Shown one piece after another: positions 1-11,640 of a stretch of 64,000 nucleotides of DNA. A model generated the notes under the pieces. That model did not search any database and was not told the origin of the DNA. It worked only from the letters and a program-made list of their open reading frames with translations. The translations under genes and the position numbers were made by a program. The DNA is taken from the NCBI GenBank assembly GCA_012064415.1, contig SSNU01000205.1:167786-231785 (forward strand), in the 5' to 3' direction. Positions within the stretch are counted from its first letter, which is position 1; each line of letters begins with the position of its first letter. Origin of the DNA: Gyrodactylus bullatarudis (lineage: Eukaryota; Platyhelminthes; Monogenea; Gyrodactylidea; Gyrodactylidae).

Positions 1-2590
1 CATCAAACATTTCCCCACATGGTTACAACACATAGGTGCAAGGTTTTTTCCCTTCGCAATGTATTTGATATTTTATTGCCTCACATATCGTCTGGAAAAT
101 ATGTTGCTGTAATTTTTTTCTAATTTAGCTTGACCATATAAAGAATAATTTTCGTCCCAGCAACTAAAACTGACCTAAATAAACTTGTTTGAGTCCAGAA
201 CCATTACATGTCTGTGGTTCAATTTCATAATGAGTACTGAAAGTCAAATCTTATTTTGAATCATGAGTATATCAATAAGTATTTTTTCCGATAAATCCTC
301 GAAATTTTATCTTTTCTGATATAATACTAAATAGTACTCGATTGAGCATGAAAATTTCTGAACGTGGATCAAGATTCTTCAATGAATTTTACTAGGAGAA
401 TTGAAAAATTAAGATTTTTAATAATTTTAGGGCTGAGTACATTAGGAGGAATTAATGATACAATAAAAATTTTGTATTACTCTGATACATATCCTGGAAA
501 ATTCAATTTTAGACCTATACTCAAGAGATAACCTAGATAAAAATTCTCAATAAATTTCATAATAAAGACGCCTTCTTACATAACTAGCATGTCAAGTATG
601 AAGTTCTTATTTCAAAAATTTAAACATCAATCAAAATTAAAATGGGCCAATGATTTCTGCTGACAAGAGAGAATTTTCAAATGGTATTAATGGATATCTT
701 TTTCAAAGTTGTTAGAAAAATAATCCTCTCTTTTTAAAATGTAGGGCTCATGGACAAAGTCTGATGAAAGATGAGTTAGGGGAAAAATAACTAGACACGA
801 ATAACCTTTGCTGAATAACCCCGACACATAAAAAATAAATGAATCTGAATTCAACACTTTGTGTGACAATAAAATGATACTCTAAAGATTAAATCAATGC
901 ATGCAAGAATCTGATAAAATCTGGTCACATTTCTAGCGTTATCTTAATAAGTCCATTGTCGGGTATTGACGAGAGAATTGGACATTGATGATATCCCATG
1001 TACATTAGGGAATTAATACTTTTTTATATCTGACCTTTCCAGCACTAAAAGGAAGAATGCAGCAGCTTCACTTTTTATAAGTCCTTCATCTAAAATTCAT
1101 AGCGAAAGATCCTCAGTGAGCTCGTGAAATTCTTTATAAAATTAAAACAAGTCAACGGGATAACTGAGAAATGCCAAACTTTTAATTATACTATTTTGGC
1201 CTCATGTGTCATCCGAAATCAAGACTCAATTCCAATTTAAATGAGCTAAATCAAATAAGCTGAACAGCCTACAGTGAATACAAAAATGAACATACAAAAA
1301 ACTTTGCTTGAGATTCTCAAATAACAAAGTTAGAAAATCTGAAAAATTGAACTCTAGAATATTTATAATTAAAAGATAAATACGGTGCCTAAAAGGCTAT
1401 CAATTTCATACATATTTTTCAAAGTTAATTTTATGAGTCCAATTTAACTCTTCTTCAATAAGTTTTCAAGAATTTTTCAATACATTTTCTAACTTATATT
1501 TCAAATATTCCGTGATACATCTCAAAATGAATAGTGGTTATAGCTTTATTATTTTCCTGTTTATTCTTTAAAACTGTAACTTCCCCGGTTTTTATCTGAG
1601 GTTCATTACTTTTCGCTTTACTGTTTCTAGCCATTTGAAAGTTTTGGTGTTTCTCTCAGCTCACATTTCATCATACTATTTTCTTAATTGATTTAAATGA
1701 ATTCTCAGAGTCATATTATCGATTTGAGAAATGTACAAATCATACTATCAGTGCAAATAGACAGGAAGGGATTTCATTGAGAAACTCTGGATTAGACTCT
1801 TATTCCCTTTGAGTCCAAAGGATAGCAAACCTCAAAAGATTTTTGTTGGCTCCACATATTGTGTTTTACCATGCTTATAATCCTAGAAACGTCTCTTATA
1901 AAAATTACCTCCTATTGGATCGATTTTGGGAATCCAATGATATATATAATCCCACTGAAGAATGCTTTCTTATCTAAAATCATTTATGACTCATTTATGA
2001 CAATAAAATATAACAATACTTAAATCTTGATTTTTTTTTTTCATCACACAAATTAAAAAATTGGTAACCCTGACAAAATGATTACGCTGATTCTAAATCG
2101 AAATTTCTTTTTGAAAGCCAACTCATAAATTCAAAGATAAAAGAGGCTAAAATGTGCTTTTTTAGCTCTAAAACCATTTATCTTTTAAACTTTAAGAGAT
2201 ATCGAACAGGCGAATGCATATTTGGAAAAAATTCAATCTAAAAAAAATTATTTTGGTAAATTATTCATTTGAATAATTTAATTATCACGAAGAAGAATGA
2301 TCCAAAATTTAAAAGTTTGAATTTACCTGGAAAATTGAGAAGTTCTCTCAACCCCCATAGCTAAATTCGAATTCTTTGTCTATAAGCGATCCGAAATATC
2401 AGCATTTAATTACTTTAAATCGAAAAAAATTTCTAGCTCAATGCTTGAAAAATGGCTAAGTTTAGGCAGCATAGATATTCAAATTAATGGCTTACTTTTT
2501 GTCAAATTGGATATTTTTCTTTCAAAACCTCTGGCTTATTCCATGATGGGATTCAAAAAATATTTGTGGCGAGTAAAATATTTTTTTCAA
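1..2590. other. Gene-poor AT-rich stretch
   Basis: I find no convincing coding exon, RNA gene or structured repeat here. Open frames are short, full of isoleucine, phenylalanine and lysine as expected from AT-rich noncoding DNA, and none resembles a known family. It is probably intergenic or deep intronic DNA. Confidence 0.5.
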
Positions 2591-2609
2591 TGGTCGAAAT
2601 CTTCAATGA

Positions 2610-2850
2610 TTTTATGAAGATGGTAATTCATGATTGTTACAAAATTCTCGATTTTTTCATCATTGATTTGAATCCAATCAAGATGCATATTGGAATCTAG
2701 ATCATGAGGCCCACTTTCACGATATGAGTAAAAAATCCTTTTTAAAGGAGAGTATCGCCTCAAATTCCGAGTTGGCGCCAAACCTCGATTTTTAGAACAT
2801 TGCGTTGAAAGATTTCGCTGATTTTAATGTGAGAAAGTAAATTTTTCAGC
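2610..2850. repeat. Dispersed repeat family A, copy 1
   Basis: This stretch shares several blocks, in the same order, with 50185-50440 and partly with 21775-21915. The shared blocks are an ACAAAATTCTC..TTTTTTCATCA block, an ATCTAGATCATGAGGCCC block followed by CTTTCACGA, and a GAGTTGGCGCCAAA block (the last shared with the 21.8 kb copy). No coding capacity is visible. It is most likely a non-autonomous transposable element at an advanced stage of decay. I could not find its ends. Confidence 0.55.
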
Positions 2851-5800
2851 TGATTTTTAAGATAAGAATAAGACAAGAAAAGCATGATTTTGATAGATTA
2901 GTCATCTTTCAGAAAAAATTATCAAAATTCAATTTTCCTTTAAAGTTCATTTTTAAGATTTTCACTTCATACAGATCGTGAAAGTCAGCCTCATGATGAT
3001 CATGACATGATCTAGATTCAAAAAAATTTTATTTTTCATCACAAGCTTCAATTCTGAATTATGATTCATAATTATCATAGCCCATATAGTTTAGTTAGTT
3101 ATTTTAAATTTTTCACTGTTGCCTCGTAAAAAGCAACCAGTATTCAGGGATTCGATATTAATTTTATACTGCATTACTGATACTAAAGTTGAAGAAAGTT
3201 TTTATTCATTATTATATGCAATATACCTACAAGTAGTCTCGTGTTTTGTTTTTAAAAAGTTAAAAAATTGGGATGAAATTCATGTGTGATTGAACACTGA
3301 ATAATCTTTTTTTAAATTATTTTCATAATTTATCAATGAAATTTATACCCTTCGATTGAGAATCAAAAACTACATACATGTATTGGTTTCCAAAATTTGT
3401 TTCTAGAAAAAAAGTAACAGAAAAAATTAGTGGCGGTCTAAAATCTATTTCCAGTTTTATCCGCCAACATTTACTTAGAAACATCTGAATTCCAGAGCTA
3501 ACTTGTGAAAAGATTGACTTTGATGTAAACTAAATCTGACTCTCTCCTCTCTTGGTCCAGAGTTTAGAGGGTAATGTTTAGGGTGGAAAATAAATGGAAT
3601 AAAATATTGAAAAATATCGCAAAAATATGGCAAATAAATCGTAATTTTATTTTTGAAAATGGAAAAATGGGGGGAAATTTTAGTCGAGTGCGTTAGCATA
3701 CGAAATACAAGTTTCTTTTTTGAATGTTTAATTCTTATTATGAAAATACTTTAGTTTTGAAAAATATCTTTCAACATAAGCTGAAATCGGCTTTCAACTC
3801 AACAAAAGATTGTACTCCACAGTACTAATATTTTCATCTTCCAATTTTACATTTTTTGAATTTTTCGGTTTCGCTGGCTTTTCAAGTCAAAGGATCCTCT
3901 TTATATCGAGTTTCTGCACGATTTCAATTCCTTTCCTTAATGAAGTTTTATAATTCTTCATATTTTATTCAATAGTTTTTAATAGCTTCAACCCATTTTG
4001 TAGTGAACGGAGTTGGAGGATCTGAGAGGATATCTCTGCGTGATTTATTTTTAATGGTGCCTTAACAGAGCCTAGGTAAGAAATTAATAGGAGAAGATGG
4101 GAAACCGAGACAAAAGAGGACACAAAAGGATTAGAGAAATGGAAACTTTAGATTAAAATCGCAAAAAAAATCGCAAAATCATCTAGAGAATTAATTTTTT
4201 GATTTGTTTTTTTAAAAAGCACAGTTGATTATGATATAAAAAATCGAAAAAAAAAATCGCAAATTTTCCACCCTAGTAATGTTTACACTATTCAACAATG
4301 AGTTCAAGTCCTTTCCTTCTACACCTTCCGCTAGATACTGTGCGCTTTTTTCCCACGTTGAATCTTTTTCACAATCTGCCTCAAAATCTTCCGATGGTAT
4401 GGGTTGATTACTTAAGGATAACTCAAAATTTATGAAGAGAAAAACACTTTTCAAATTAGAAAATGCTTCGCTTCATAAAAGACATCGAAATTACCTCAGA
4501 GAAGAAATAAAAGCAGGCTTCGAATTATCTGGCTGTGAAATCATATTCGTCTTCAGCTGCGGTAATGTTTTCTTTGATTTCTTAAGACTGTAAGCTTCTT
4601 TAGAGGCTCACAAATCTTGAAAGCTATCCAGCTAAAACCCTGATCTGAATCATATTGTAAACTTAATTCACTTATTGGATAAATTTGGTTGCAACTCTCT
4701 TGTGAATATCAAGTTAAAGAACTAGGATTCAAACGGCCTGATATTGAATTCCTTTTAAATTTGAAAAAGCAATTTATTCTGGGCTTCAACGTGGCCAAGA
4801 ATGAATTCTTGATTTTGATTTAAAAATTAAATTTCATTAATTTTTATATTTACTCACAATTATGCCTTTTATTAATTTTAGATGACAGAAAAACTGTTCA
4901 ATTTCAATTTATAAATCTATGACTATTTCCGAACAGCTCTACAAATAAGCTTTGGTACTTTTTCATTACAATTTTATTATGACTACTTTATAGTAGAAAA
5001 TAGATATACATATAATATTGACTGAAAAGTTTGATTTTTTTCATCATCACAAGAAAATTCGTATCCTCAATCCTTATTTTTGAAACATTTTAGCGTCATA
5101 CATATGAATTTGGGAATTGTTTTTTTTAACTGTAAATATGGGCTAGTCTTTGTCTTTTTTTTATGGGTTTGATTCTTGAAAATTCAGTGTACAATATAAA
5201 CTCGGCCATTGGAGGATACCAACCCTTTCAATTCCGAGTAAAAGCTAAATATTTTTTTAAGACTTGTTTGAGGAAATTTATTTTCTTTCATAGTTAAATC
5301 GTTTCACAATTGGAAGAATTTCAATCAAAGATTCAACAGATAATCTGATACGACTGATGCCATTCAGGGATTAAACTCATAGAGTTTAACTCAATATTTT
5401 CATTATAGAATATTTTATTCGTTAGATCATTACTTAGAAGTAGATTCGTGGATAATAAATATTTTGCTACGAGTGTTTGACTTTTTTGTAACAAAATGAA
5501 TAATCTCATCTGATATCAAGTTTAATTTTACCGAATATTATTCCATGTTTAGTTAGGTATTTATCTTTTGAAATTCATTCTTTTATGAACTGAAAAATAT
5601 TCCTTGATCCAATCATGAAGATGAGAGTATCGAACTCATTCAGAATTTAGTTGTTTTTTCACTCCGTCAGTAACCAATTTGGAAAAGGAACCAACATTCA
5701 AGGGACAACATACAAGAGTGACATTCAAGACTCAAACACTCTCTTTACCGAATTATTTTTCTGTATTAGAGTAGGAAATAATGCTTTTTATGACTTTATA

Positions 5801-6035
5801 AAAAGCGTCAATATCAAATGTGTGAGACTCCATTGAACGAAAGAGATGGAAAAAAGAAACAAAAGATTTGGCAAGAGTGAGCTTTCTCAACTTTTGACCT
5901 GTGGCTTTTGAATAGAAAAAAATGCATTATTTCCTGTATCCATTCGGATACAATGTTAATTGTACAAATCAAAATAAATGATTTTGTATGAGTTGCTCAT
6001 TGTTTTTATGATTTCTCTTGCTTCAACCAAGAAGA

Positions 6036-6325
6036 TCAGGAGATGTAGAAAGAGTCATTAATAAATACGACACACTTTTCACTTCGAATATGGTAACAAG
6101 AAGCTATTAATTTTTGGATGTAAAGATCTTTTTCTCTTGTAGCAAATGGTAATGGATACTTTGGAATAGCTGGATTATAATGATCATGAAATAAGCCATG
6201 TATCGATACGGACTTATAGAAAAATCCCTGTAGTAAGCCAAGTTTAGAAGAAGCAGAAAGACTCATTCTTCTAAGCAATTCATCTAACTTTTCACCAGCT
6301 TTATCTGATATTTTAGACTACATAT
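6036..6325 (-). pseudogene. Unrecognised degenerate reading frame
   Basis: On the minus strand, 80-odd residues ending near 6036 look more protein-like than the surrounding noise, with varied composition and runs such as LLRRMSLSASSKLGLL and NPAIPKYPLPFATREKDL. The frame continues upstream to about 6460 except for one in-frame TAG near 6321, which could be a true stop or the AG of a splice acceptor. I do not recognise the family. It could be an exon of an unknown gene, a pseudogene or part of a mobile element. No flanking exon could be identified with confidence. Confidence 0.25.
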
Positions 6326-7135
6326 CAATTGAATTTGGCGAAGATTTTTCAAAAACTAGAACATTTGGACAAATATAAAAAGAAATAATTGATAACAAAG
6401 TGGGAATGATCAAAAGTCCGCCATCGGGATCATTTTTACTGCTTGAAAATCAGTGGAATTCTGATTATTCATGATTCCTAACTAATGACTAGTTTATCAA
6501 AAATTTTACGGTGATAATCGGTTTCCTTTTCTAACAACAACCTCTCACACTTTTGGAGTCAACAAAATTTTTCTACTTGCTCCTTCAAAAACTGGGATTT
6601 TGGACTCAACTCGAGGTTTGAAATTCACCATAAATTTTCATATAAAATTGGAAATTTTTCAAAATTCCTATTTATTCATATGGTGAAAGTGTAAAAAACC
6701 TACATCAAATTTGATCTCTTGATGAAGAAATTGAGAATTTTCATCTTCATGAAACTAAAACCAAAATTGACTAGCCACAGGAATAGTTTTACCCGAAAAT
6801 AATAGTCTTCACTATAATTCTTACTCTCAAGCTTTTTCTATTTGTCCCTTTACAGGAACTCAAAATCCTCTAAATTAATACGTCATTTATAATTTTACTA
6901 TCCTATTAATCAAAAGATAATGACTGAGTTAGATTTCTACTCAAAAACAAAAATAATTTTTCTAGTTGATAAATTTCATGTCTGGGAAAAAATAATGATT
7001 AATTCATCATAGAAATTCGTTCTATTCTAGAAATTTAATGAAAATAACGATTAATAACGGCTGATGTCTTTGCATACGAACTTTTAGATCATCTATTCAA
7101 GCTAAAATACAATCGAGATAAACCTCATTCCTAGA

Positions 7136-7556
7136 TTAACCCTTAAAGTTCCAGAGGTTTTTTTTCATGGCTTGCATTCAATTTTTTATCTAACCTATGA
7201 TTTGTGAATAAGCTGATTACGAATTTAAAGTTGTTTTTTAATCCAAAAACAGGTTATCTTTGTAGGTTAAGCAGATAGAGTTCAGGCGATTGTATATTTG
7301 AATTCTAGAGGTATGATTCCTCGATAAAGTAATCTTATTTTTTATCTTCGACCCTGGGAAGTAGGTTTTCAAAAAAAACGTTTTAAACAAAAATTAATTT
7401 TTCGAAAAAAATCAACTCTCTTCAAGTTAGTATAGCGCGAGTTTGACGAATGATAGAGCCAAGATCTCTGCGTATTCCAGGAGATTAATAAATTTCCTAT
7501 CAAATGGGTGGTAAACGAAGTATTTTCTGAGTCTTGAATGGGACTTTAAAGGTTAA
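7136..7556. mobile_element. TTAA-flanked MITE-like element (imperfect TIRs)
   Basis: A TTAA is followed by CCCTTAAAGTTCC at 7140. The reverse complement of the stretch ending in TTAA at 7553-7556 reads TTAACCTTTAAAGTCCC. The ends therefore form imperfect terminal inverted repeats next to TTAA, about 420 bp apart. TTAA target duplications with CCC-starting ends are the hallmark of piggyBac-type elements. There is no transposase inside. The repeats are imperfect, so this is less certain than the element at 20327. Confidence 0.45.
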
Positions 7557-8908
7557 ATCGTAAATAGTTATAGTTAATTATAAGAGTTATATCAATATGA
7601 ACAAAAGAATGAGGATATTTAATCTGATTTGATATTAAAATTCCTCATCGACAGGCATTTCGAAGATAATAAAATATATATTCTAACAAGTGCCGAAATT
7701 TAGTCGAGAGTTTAAAGTTTAAAAAGACATGCAGGCTTCAAATTAATAATGTTTTCCCACGATAGATAGTAGAAGTAGAACAGGCCTATTCTTTTTTTTC
7801 AATTGGCAAAAATGTATCAAAATTTATGATCTGAGGCATGTCTAAATGAACACATAATTCCAACACTTAACAAGAGTGTTTTTCCCATGGCACATGCTAA
7901 TCGGCATTTGTTCAGTGTGTGCGTTCATGACTGGAGGTTAACTTGGTCGTTAAAATTCTAATTATAGGAGTGAAAGGTCTCAAATTAAATTAATCGCATC
8001 GTTATAGTTTTAGTTACAAAATTTAGATCAAATCCTCATTTTCTTGCGAAAAACTCTAGAAATTCATGAAATATGAAAGTAAAATCTACGTGATTAATTC
8101 GTAGTACCGATTGGTTAAAGTGATTAAGACCAGAATTTGGAATTTCATTGTTTTATTTGAGTTCACACAATTCATTGAAATTGAATTTAAGTTTATCATA
8201 AATTAAATTTTTTTATTCTTCTGATCGAATTATTTTGTATCTATGATATCCTAGCCTAATATTTTTATTTAATAAAATCTATCAAGTTTATATATTTGAT
8301 AGCAGAAATGGGCCAGTCAGGGATTGACCGATTAGGATCAATGATTTTCAATTAGTTTTCAGTTCAACTTAACATGGAATGATATAAAGCTGGGTGATAT
8401 GAAAAAGAAAAATAACTATTCATTACAAAAATAAATCAATATTTTTATCCGAATTGTAAAAAAATCATCACTCAGATTATGATTATTATTCGAACGAGAT
8501 TTTAGGCAATAGATGAGAATTAAGACTAGGGTCCTGTTCTCAATAGAAACTTATCAATGTAAAACAATACAATTTCTTCAAACATATGTTGAAGAAAATC
8601 ATCTAACTATTAATTCAATATACCATTTTCAAGAGTTGCAGAAATTTGCTTTCATTTACAAGGATTGATGAATCGAATGAAATTCTGTCAAAATTACACA
8701 CATAGAAGAGCAGTATGAACTCTATGGTATCAGATCAAAAATAGTTTTAATATAATCAATTTTCTTGTATTTTGAAATAACCTCAAATAGAAAACGGAAA
8801 TGGGATTGTTTTCAAAGGGAAAAAGGTTTTTTTTGCATTTCATAAACATTAAAAATATATTTTATAATAAATGATAATCTAATAATTTCTGATAAATATT
8901 TCTGTTCT

Positions 8909-9796
8909 CTAAACATATGGTCTCCAGACGGAGCTTGAGGAGTCTGCTGATTGCGTCAAGTTGACACAGCTGGAGGTCTCTGAGAATATTCCAGAACTGC
9001 CTGTGAGCATGCTTCGGAAGCTGGACTGGGTGCCTGTTGAGCCGCCAGGAGTCTTGAAGGCGGATCCAACTACTGACATCATGTCGCTGTCGCACGTGGC
9101 CTCCTCATCGGAAAAGTGGTAGTGATCGTACTCATCTGCATAGTGATTTGGATCTGGTACCCGGTTCTCTTTATCCTCTTCGGCCACTATCCTCATTTGG
9201 GCATTCAATCGCTCTGCCAATTCTGGGTCGCTCTTCTTCAAATCACTGACTGACTGTAATATGGTTTGGCACATTGTCAACACATCGGTCCTCTCACACT
9301 TTAACTCTCCGCTAACCTGGTTAATAGAGAAAAGAGTATTATTTATCAAATATTAATTAGACAGCTATTCACATGACAAGACAGTGAGCGTGCAGCATGC
9401 AACGGAACTTACCTACTCTGCGAATCTAGAGGCTAAAAACAAATCTTGGCAAACAAACAACTACAGGAAACTTACTGTGTCAGAGAGTATATCCAAGGAG
9501 AGGCGCTTGATGTTCTCCATCTTGTCGGCCATGACGGCTCGTCGCTTTCGCTCCATGTCGCGCTTCTTGGTGCGTCGTTTCAAGTCTCGCTCCTCTGGAG
9601 TGTAGATGGACTTGCGTCCTCGTTTCTTTGGTGGAGGCTTCTGGCTGATATCATCTCTATCGGAGTTCTGAGTGGTAGGCGAGTTTAGTAATCCAAGTGG
9701 ATGATGAGCAAGATTAGATCCGAAAATGTGTGGTGAAGAAGTCATGTAGTTTTCCATCTGACAAGTTGGCAAGATAGTTTCGTAGTGATTGAACAT
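8909..9796 (-). CDS. Hes-like bHLH transcriptional repressor, copy 1
   Basis: A two-exon gene (9796-9476 and 9316-8909) with a 159 nt GT-AG intron encodes 242 residues. Residues 56-105 give a strongly basic stretch and helix 1 (KKRDMERKRRAVMADKMENI). Residues 113-130 (KCERTDVLTMCQTILQSV) resemble helix 2 of Hairy/E(spl) proteins, and the intron falls in the loop. The protein ends in VWRPYV, close to the WRPW of Hes and the VWRPY of Runx proteins, which recruit Groucho/TLE corepressors. I see no Orange domain. It is inferred to be a nuclear DNA-binding repressor. It differs from copy 2 only at residue 227 (Leu here, Ser there). The Hes assignment rests on motif pattern, so a lineage-specific bHLH is possible. 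Confidence 0.75.
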
Positions 9797-9837
9797 GGTA
9801 TAGCAGAGAAGAGTTGGTTTGATGATCAGTCACATCG

Positions 9838-9853
9838 CACGTGACTATTTATA
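9838..9853 (-). promoter_or_regulatory. TATA box and CACGTG E-box of Hes-like copy 1
   Basis: Reading the minus strand, TATAAATA (9853-9846) lies about 50 bp upstream of the start codon and is followed at once by CACGTG (9843-9838). An inverted pair of CCAAT boxes lies further upstream (9890-9915). CACGTG is a class of site bound by bHLH repressors, so autoregulation is possible, but that is inference. Confidence 0.6.
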
Positions 9854-10129
9854 CAAGTTTCTCCACGATGATCAAGCGCTCGTCTCCTCATTGGTCGAAG
9901 CGACATGGACCAATCAGAATCGAGTAGAGGGATGAATGAATCTTTTTTCTCCGAACAGTAATGCTTCTACTCTTTGATCTACATTTCTCAATATTATTCA
10001 TCCAGTTTTATAAATAAAATTTGGAGAAGAAATTTTAGCTATTAGTGTTATTATTGATATTTTTCATCAAATTCATTGCTCAAGTTTTAAATAATTCAGA
10101 TTTAATAATAATGAAGATTTATAAACAAT

Positions 10130-11640
10130 TCAGTTCAATTCGTTCTAAACTTGAATATACTAAGAGTCTTCTATATTCTAATCTCCACTAATTCCAGAAT
10201 TTTTGTTTTTTTGTTAGAAATAAATCTGTATTGAAAAAAGTAAAAAGAAATTAAAGATAAAATTTGTACAAAAGCGTAGAAGTTTAAAACAATAATGATA
10301 TGAGTAATACATCTTGGTTCGGTTAAAAAATAAAGAATAAAAAGAATAGATAGATTCAATCTTTCTTTTTGTTCGTTTTTGATAATAAAATCAGTTAGAA
10401 TAACAAGTCTGAAAATTCAATTCGAAATCATTCTGGTAAAATCTCAATAATGTAGATCAGGATATAAAAGTGTTTTAGAATAATCGATTTTTGATCTTAA
10501 ATGATCCATAACACATTTTACTGAGTATAGATTCGAACAGTTAGCTAACTCATATTCTGAGTTAAGATAATTGTAGAATGAGAGTAATATATTATCTTCA
10601 AAGGAGGTATTTCTCAAGTTATATGCTTGTTCAATTTTAATAGATGACTCACTGAATATTTTAATTATGAATGCGTATCTCCGTATCCATAGTGGATTGA
10701 GCTCTGACACTAAGATACGAGCGTTGTATGAATTTAAATCAGGATAAATTGAATATAAGAAACCCCTATGAGTTTTCTCTAGTTCTCGTGCTTGATCAAT
10801 GGTTAAGTTAATCAGCAACAGTGAGATATAATCAAAATGTGGAAGGACCATTGAATGACTATTGAAAATTCTTTGATGGCCTATTCACTACCATTATATC
10901 AAATCCACCAGATTATATCTTATTCATTTAACTTTTACAAGACGCTCAAGATTCAAAAAACCTTATTTTTTATAATGATTGTCCAGATTAAATTATTTTA
11001 AATATATTTAATAAAAATTTCTAACAAAAAAAATACTTTGATAGAATTCATGTCCAAAGATGCAGCTCGTAAATTTTTTATTTGTTAGAAAATAAATCTG
11101 TATTGAAAAATAGGTAATTTGTTCAGTATAGAATATAAAAGTAAGTAATCTGGATTATTTCTCATATCACATATTCGATCTAAACTTGACCATACTAAGA
11201 GTCTTTTATATTGTAGTCTTCACTAATTCCAGAATGATCATTGAAAATTCTTAAATGATCTATTTATTTTCATCAGAAATATTTCAACTCCAATCAGATT
11301 ACATCAAATTCATCCTACATTTTTACAAGATTCCCAAGAACTTTTATTTTAATGATTTTTATATAAAATTTTCGAACAAAAATATTGTTTGAATGGTAAT
11401 AAATATGGAAATTCGAGTTTAGTTTTAGTAACTTTGTAGTGGATCTAAAAAGGATATTCGAAAATCATTCTGGATTTTTTTTATTTCTAATAAAGGTCAG
11501 GATATAAAAGAGAAATCGTGTAATCAATTTTAAAGCGATTATGGCTCACAATGGTCTTTGAAGAGTCAAGGTTATCGCAATTCATTATTTTCTCTTTTGG
11601 GGTCTTTTCTTTCTCTAATCACAGAATAAATAATTTTAGT
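10130..11640 (-). mobile_element. Cluster of 5'-truncated non-LTR retrotransposon copies
   Basis: On the minus strand, a reverse-transcriptase C-terminal fragment (10851-10444) runs into a 3' tail ending TTATTTCTAACAAAAAAA near 10205. The same tail recurs near 11080, and a plus-strand version lies near 11020. Two blocks around 10130-10200 and 11175-11235 are also near copies (ACTAAGAGTCTT.. ACTAATTCCAGAAT). Further copies of the tail sit at 16490-17600. This is the signature of repeated insertions of one LINE-type element truncated at the 5' end, partly nested or duplicated. Confidence 0.65.
10444..10851 (-). pseudogene. Non-LTR retrotransposon RT C-terminal fragment
   Basis: About 135 residues open with PHFDYISLLL, followed some 15 residues later by ARELEKTHRGFL, and end at TAA. 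This matches the region just downstream of the catalytic core in Jockey/CR1-type reverse transcriptases, where a P.FDY motif precedes L..IQ..F.R. The catalytic YADD motif, endonuclease and ORF1 are absent, so this is a 5'-truncated dead copy. It has lower identity to, but the same layout as, the fragment at 24300-24878. Confidence 0.6.

Larger units (their letters stand above)
8819..10017 (-). repeat. Left arm of a 1.2 kb inverted repeat
   Basis: This segment is the reverse complement of 18164-19362. Positions correspond as x + y = 28181 with no insertion or deletion over about 1,199 bp. It spans roughly 220 bp of promoter, both exons, the intron and about 90 bp of 3' flank of the Hes-like gene. 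I found one base difference (8958 here), which changes one residue. Similarity stops abruptly at both ends. The arm is visibly richer in G+C than the flanking AT-rich DNA. Confidence 0.95.

Noticed and set aside
8862..9688. Extra overlapping frames on both strands within the Hes-like arms
   Set aside because: They are shadows of the GC-richer coding exons in other frames. They occur identically in both arms and have no protein-like features.
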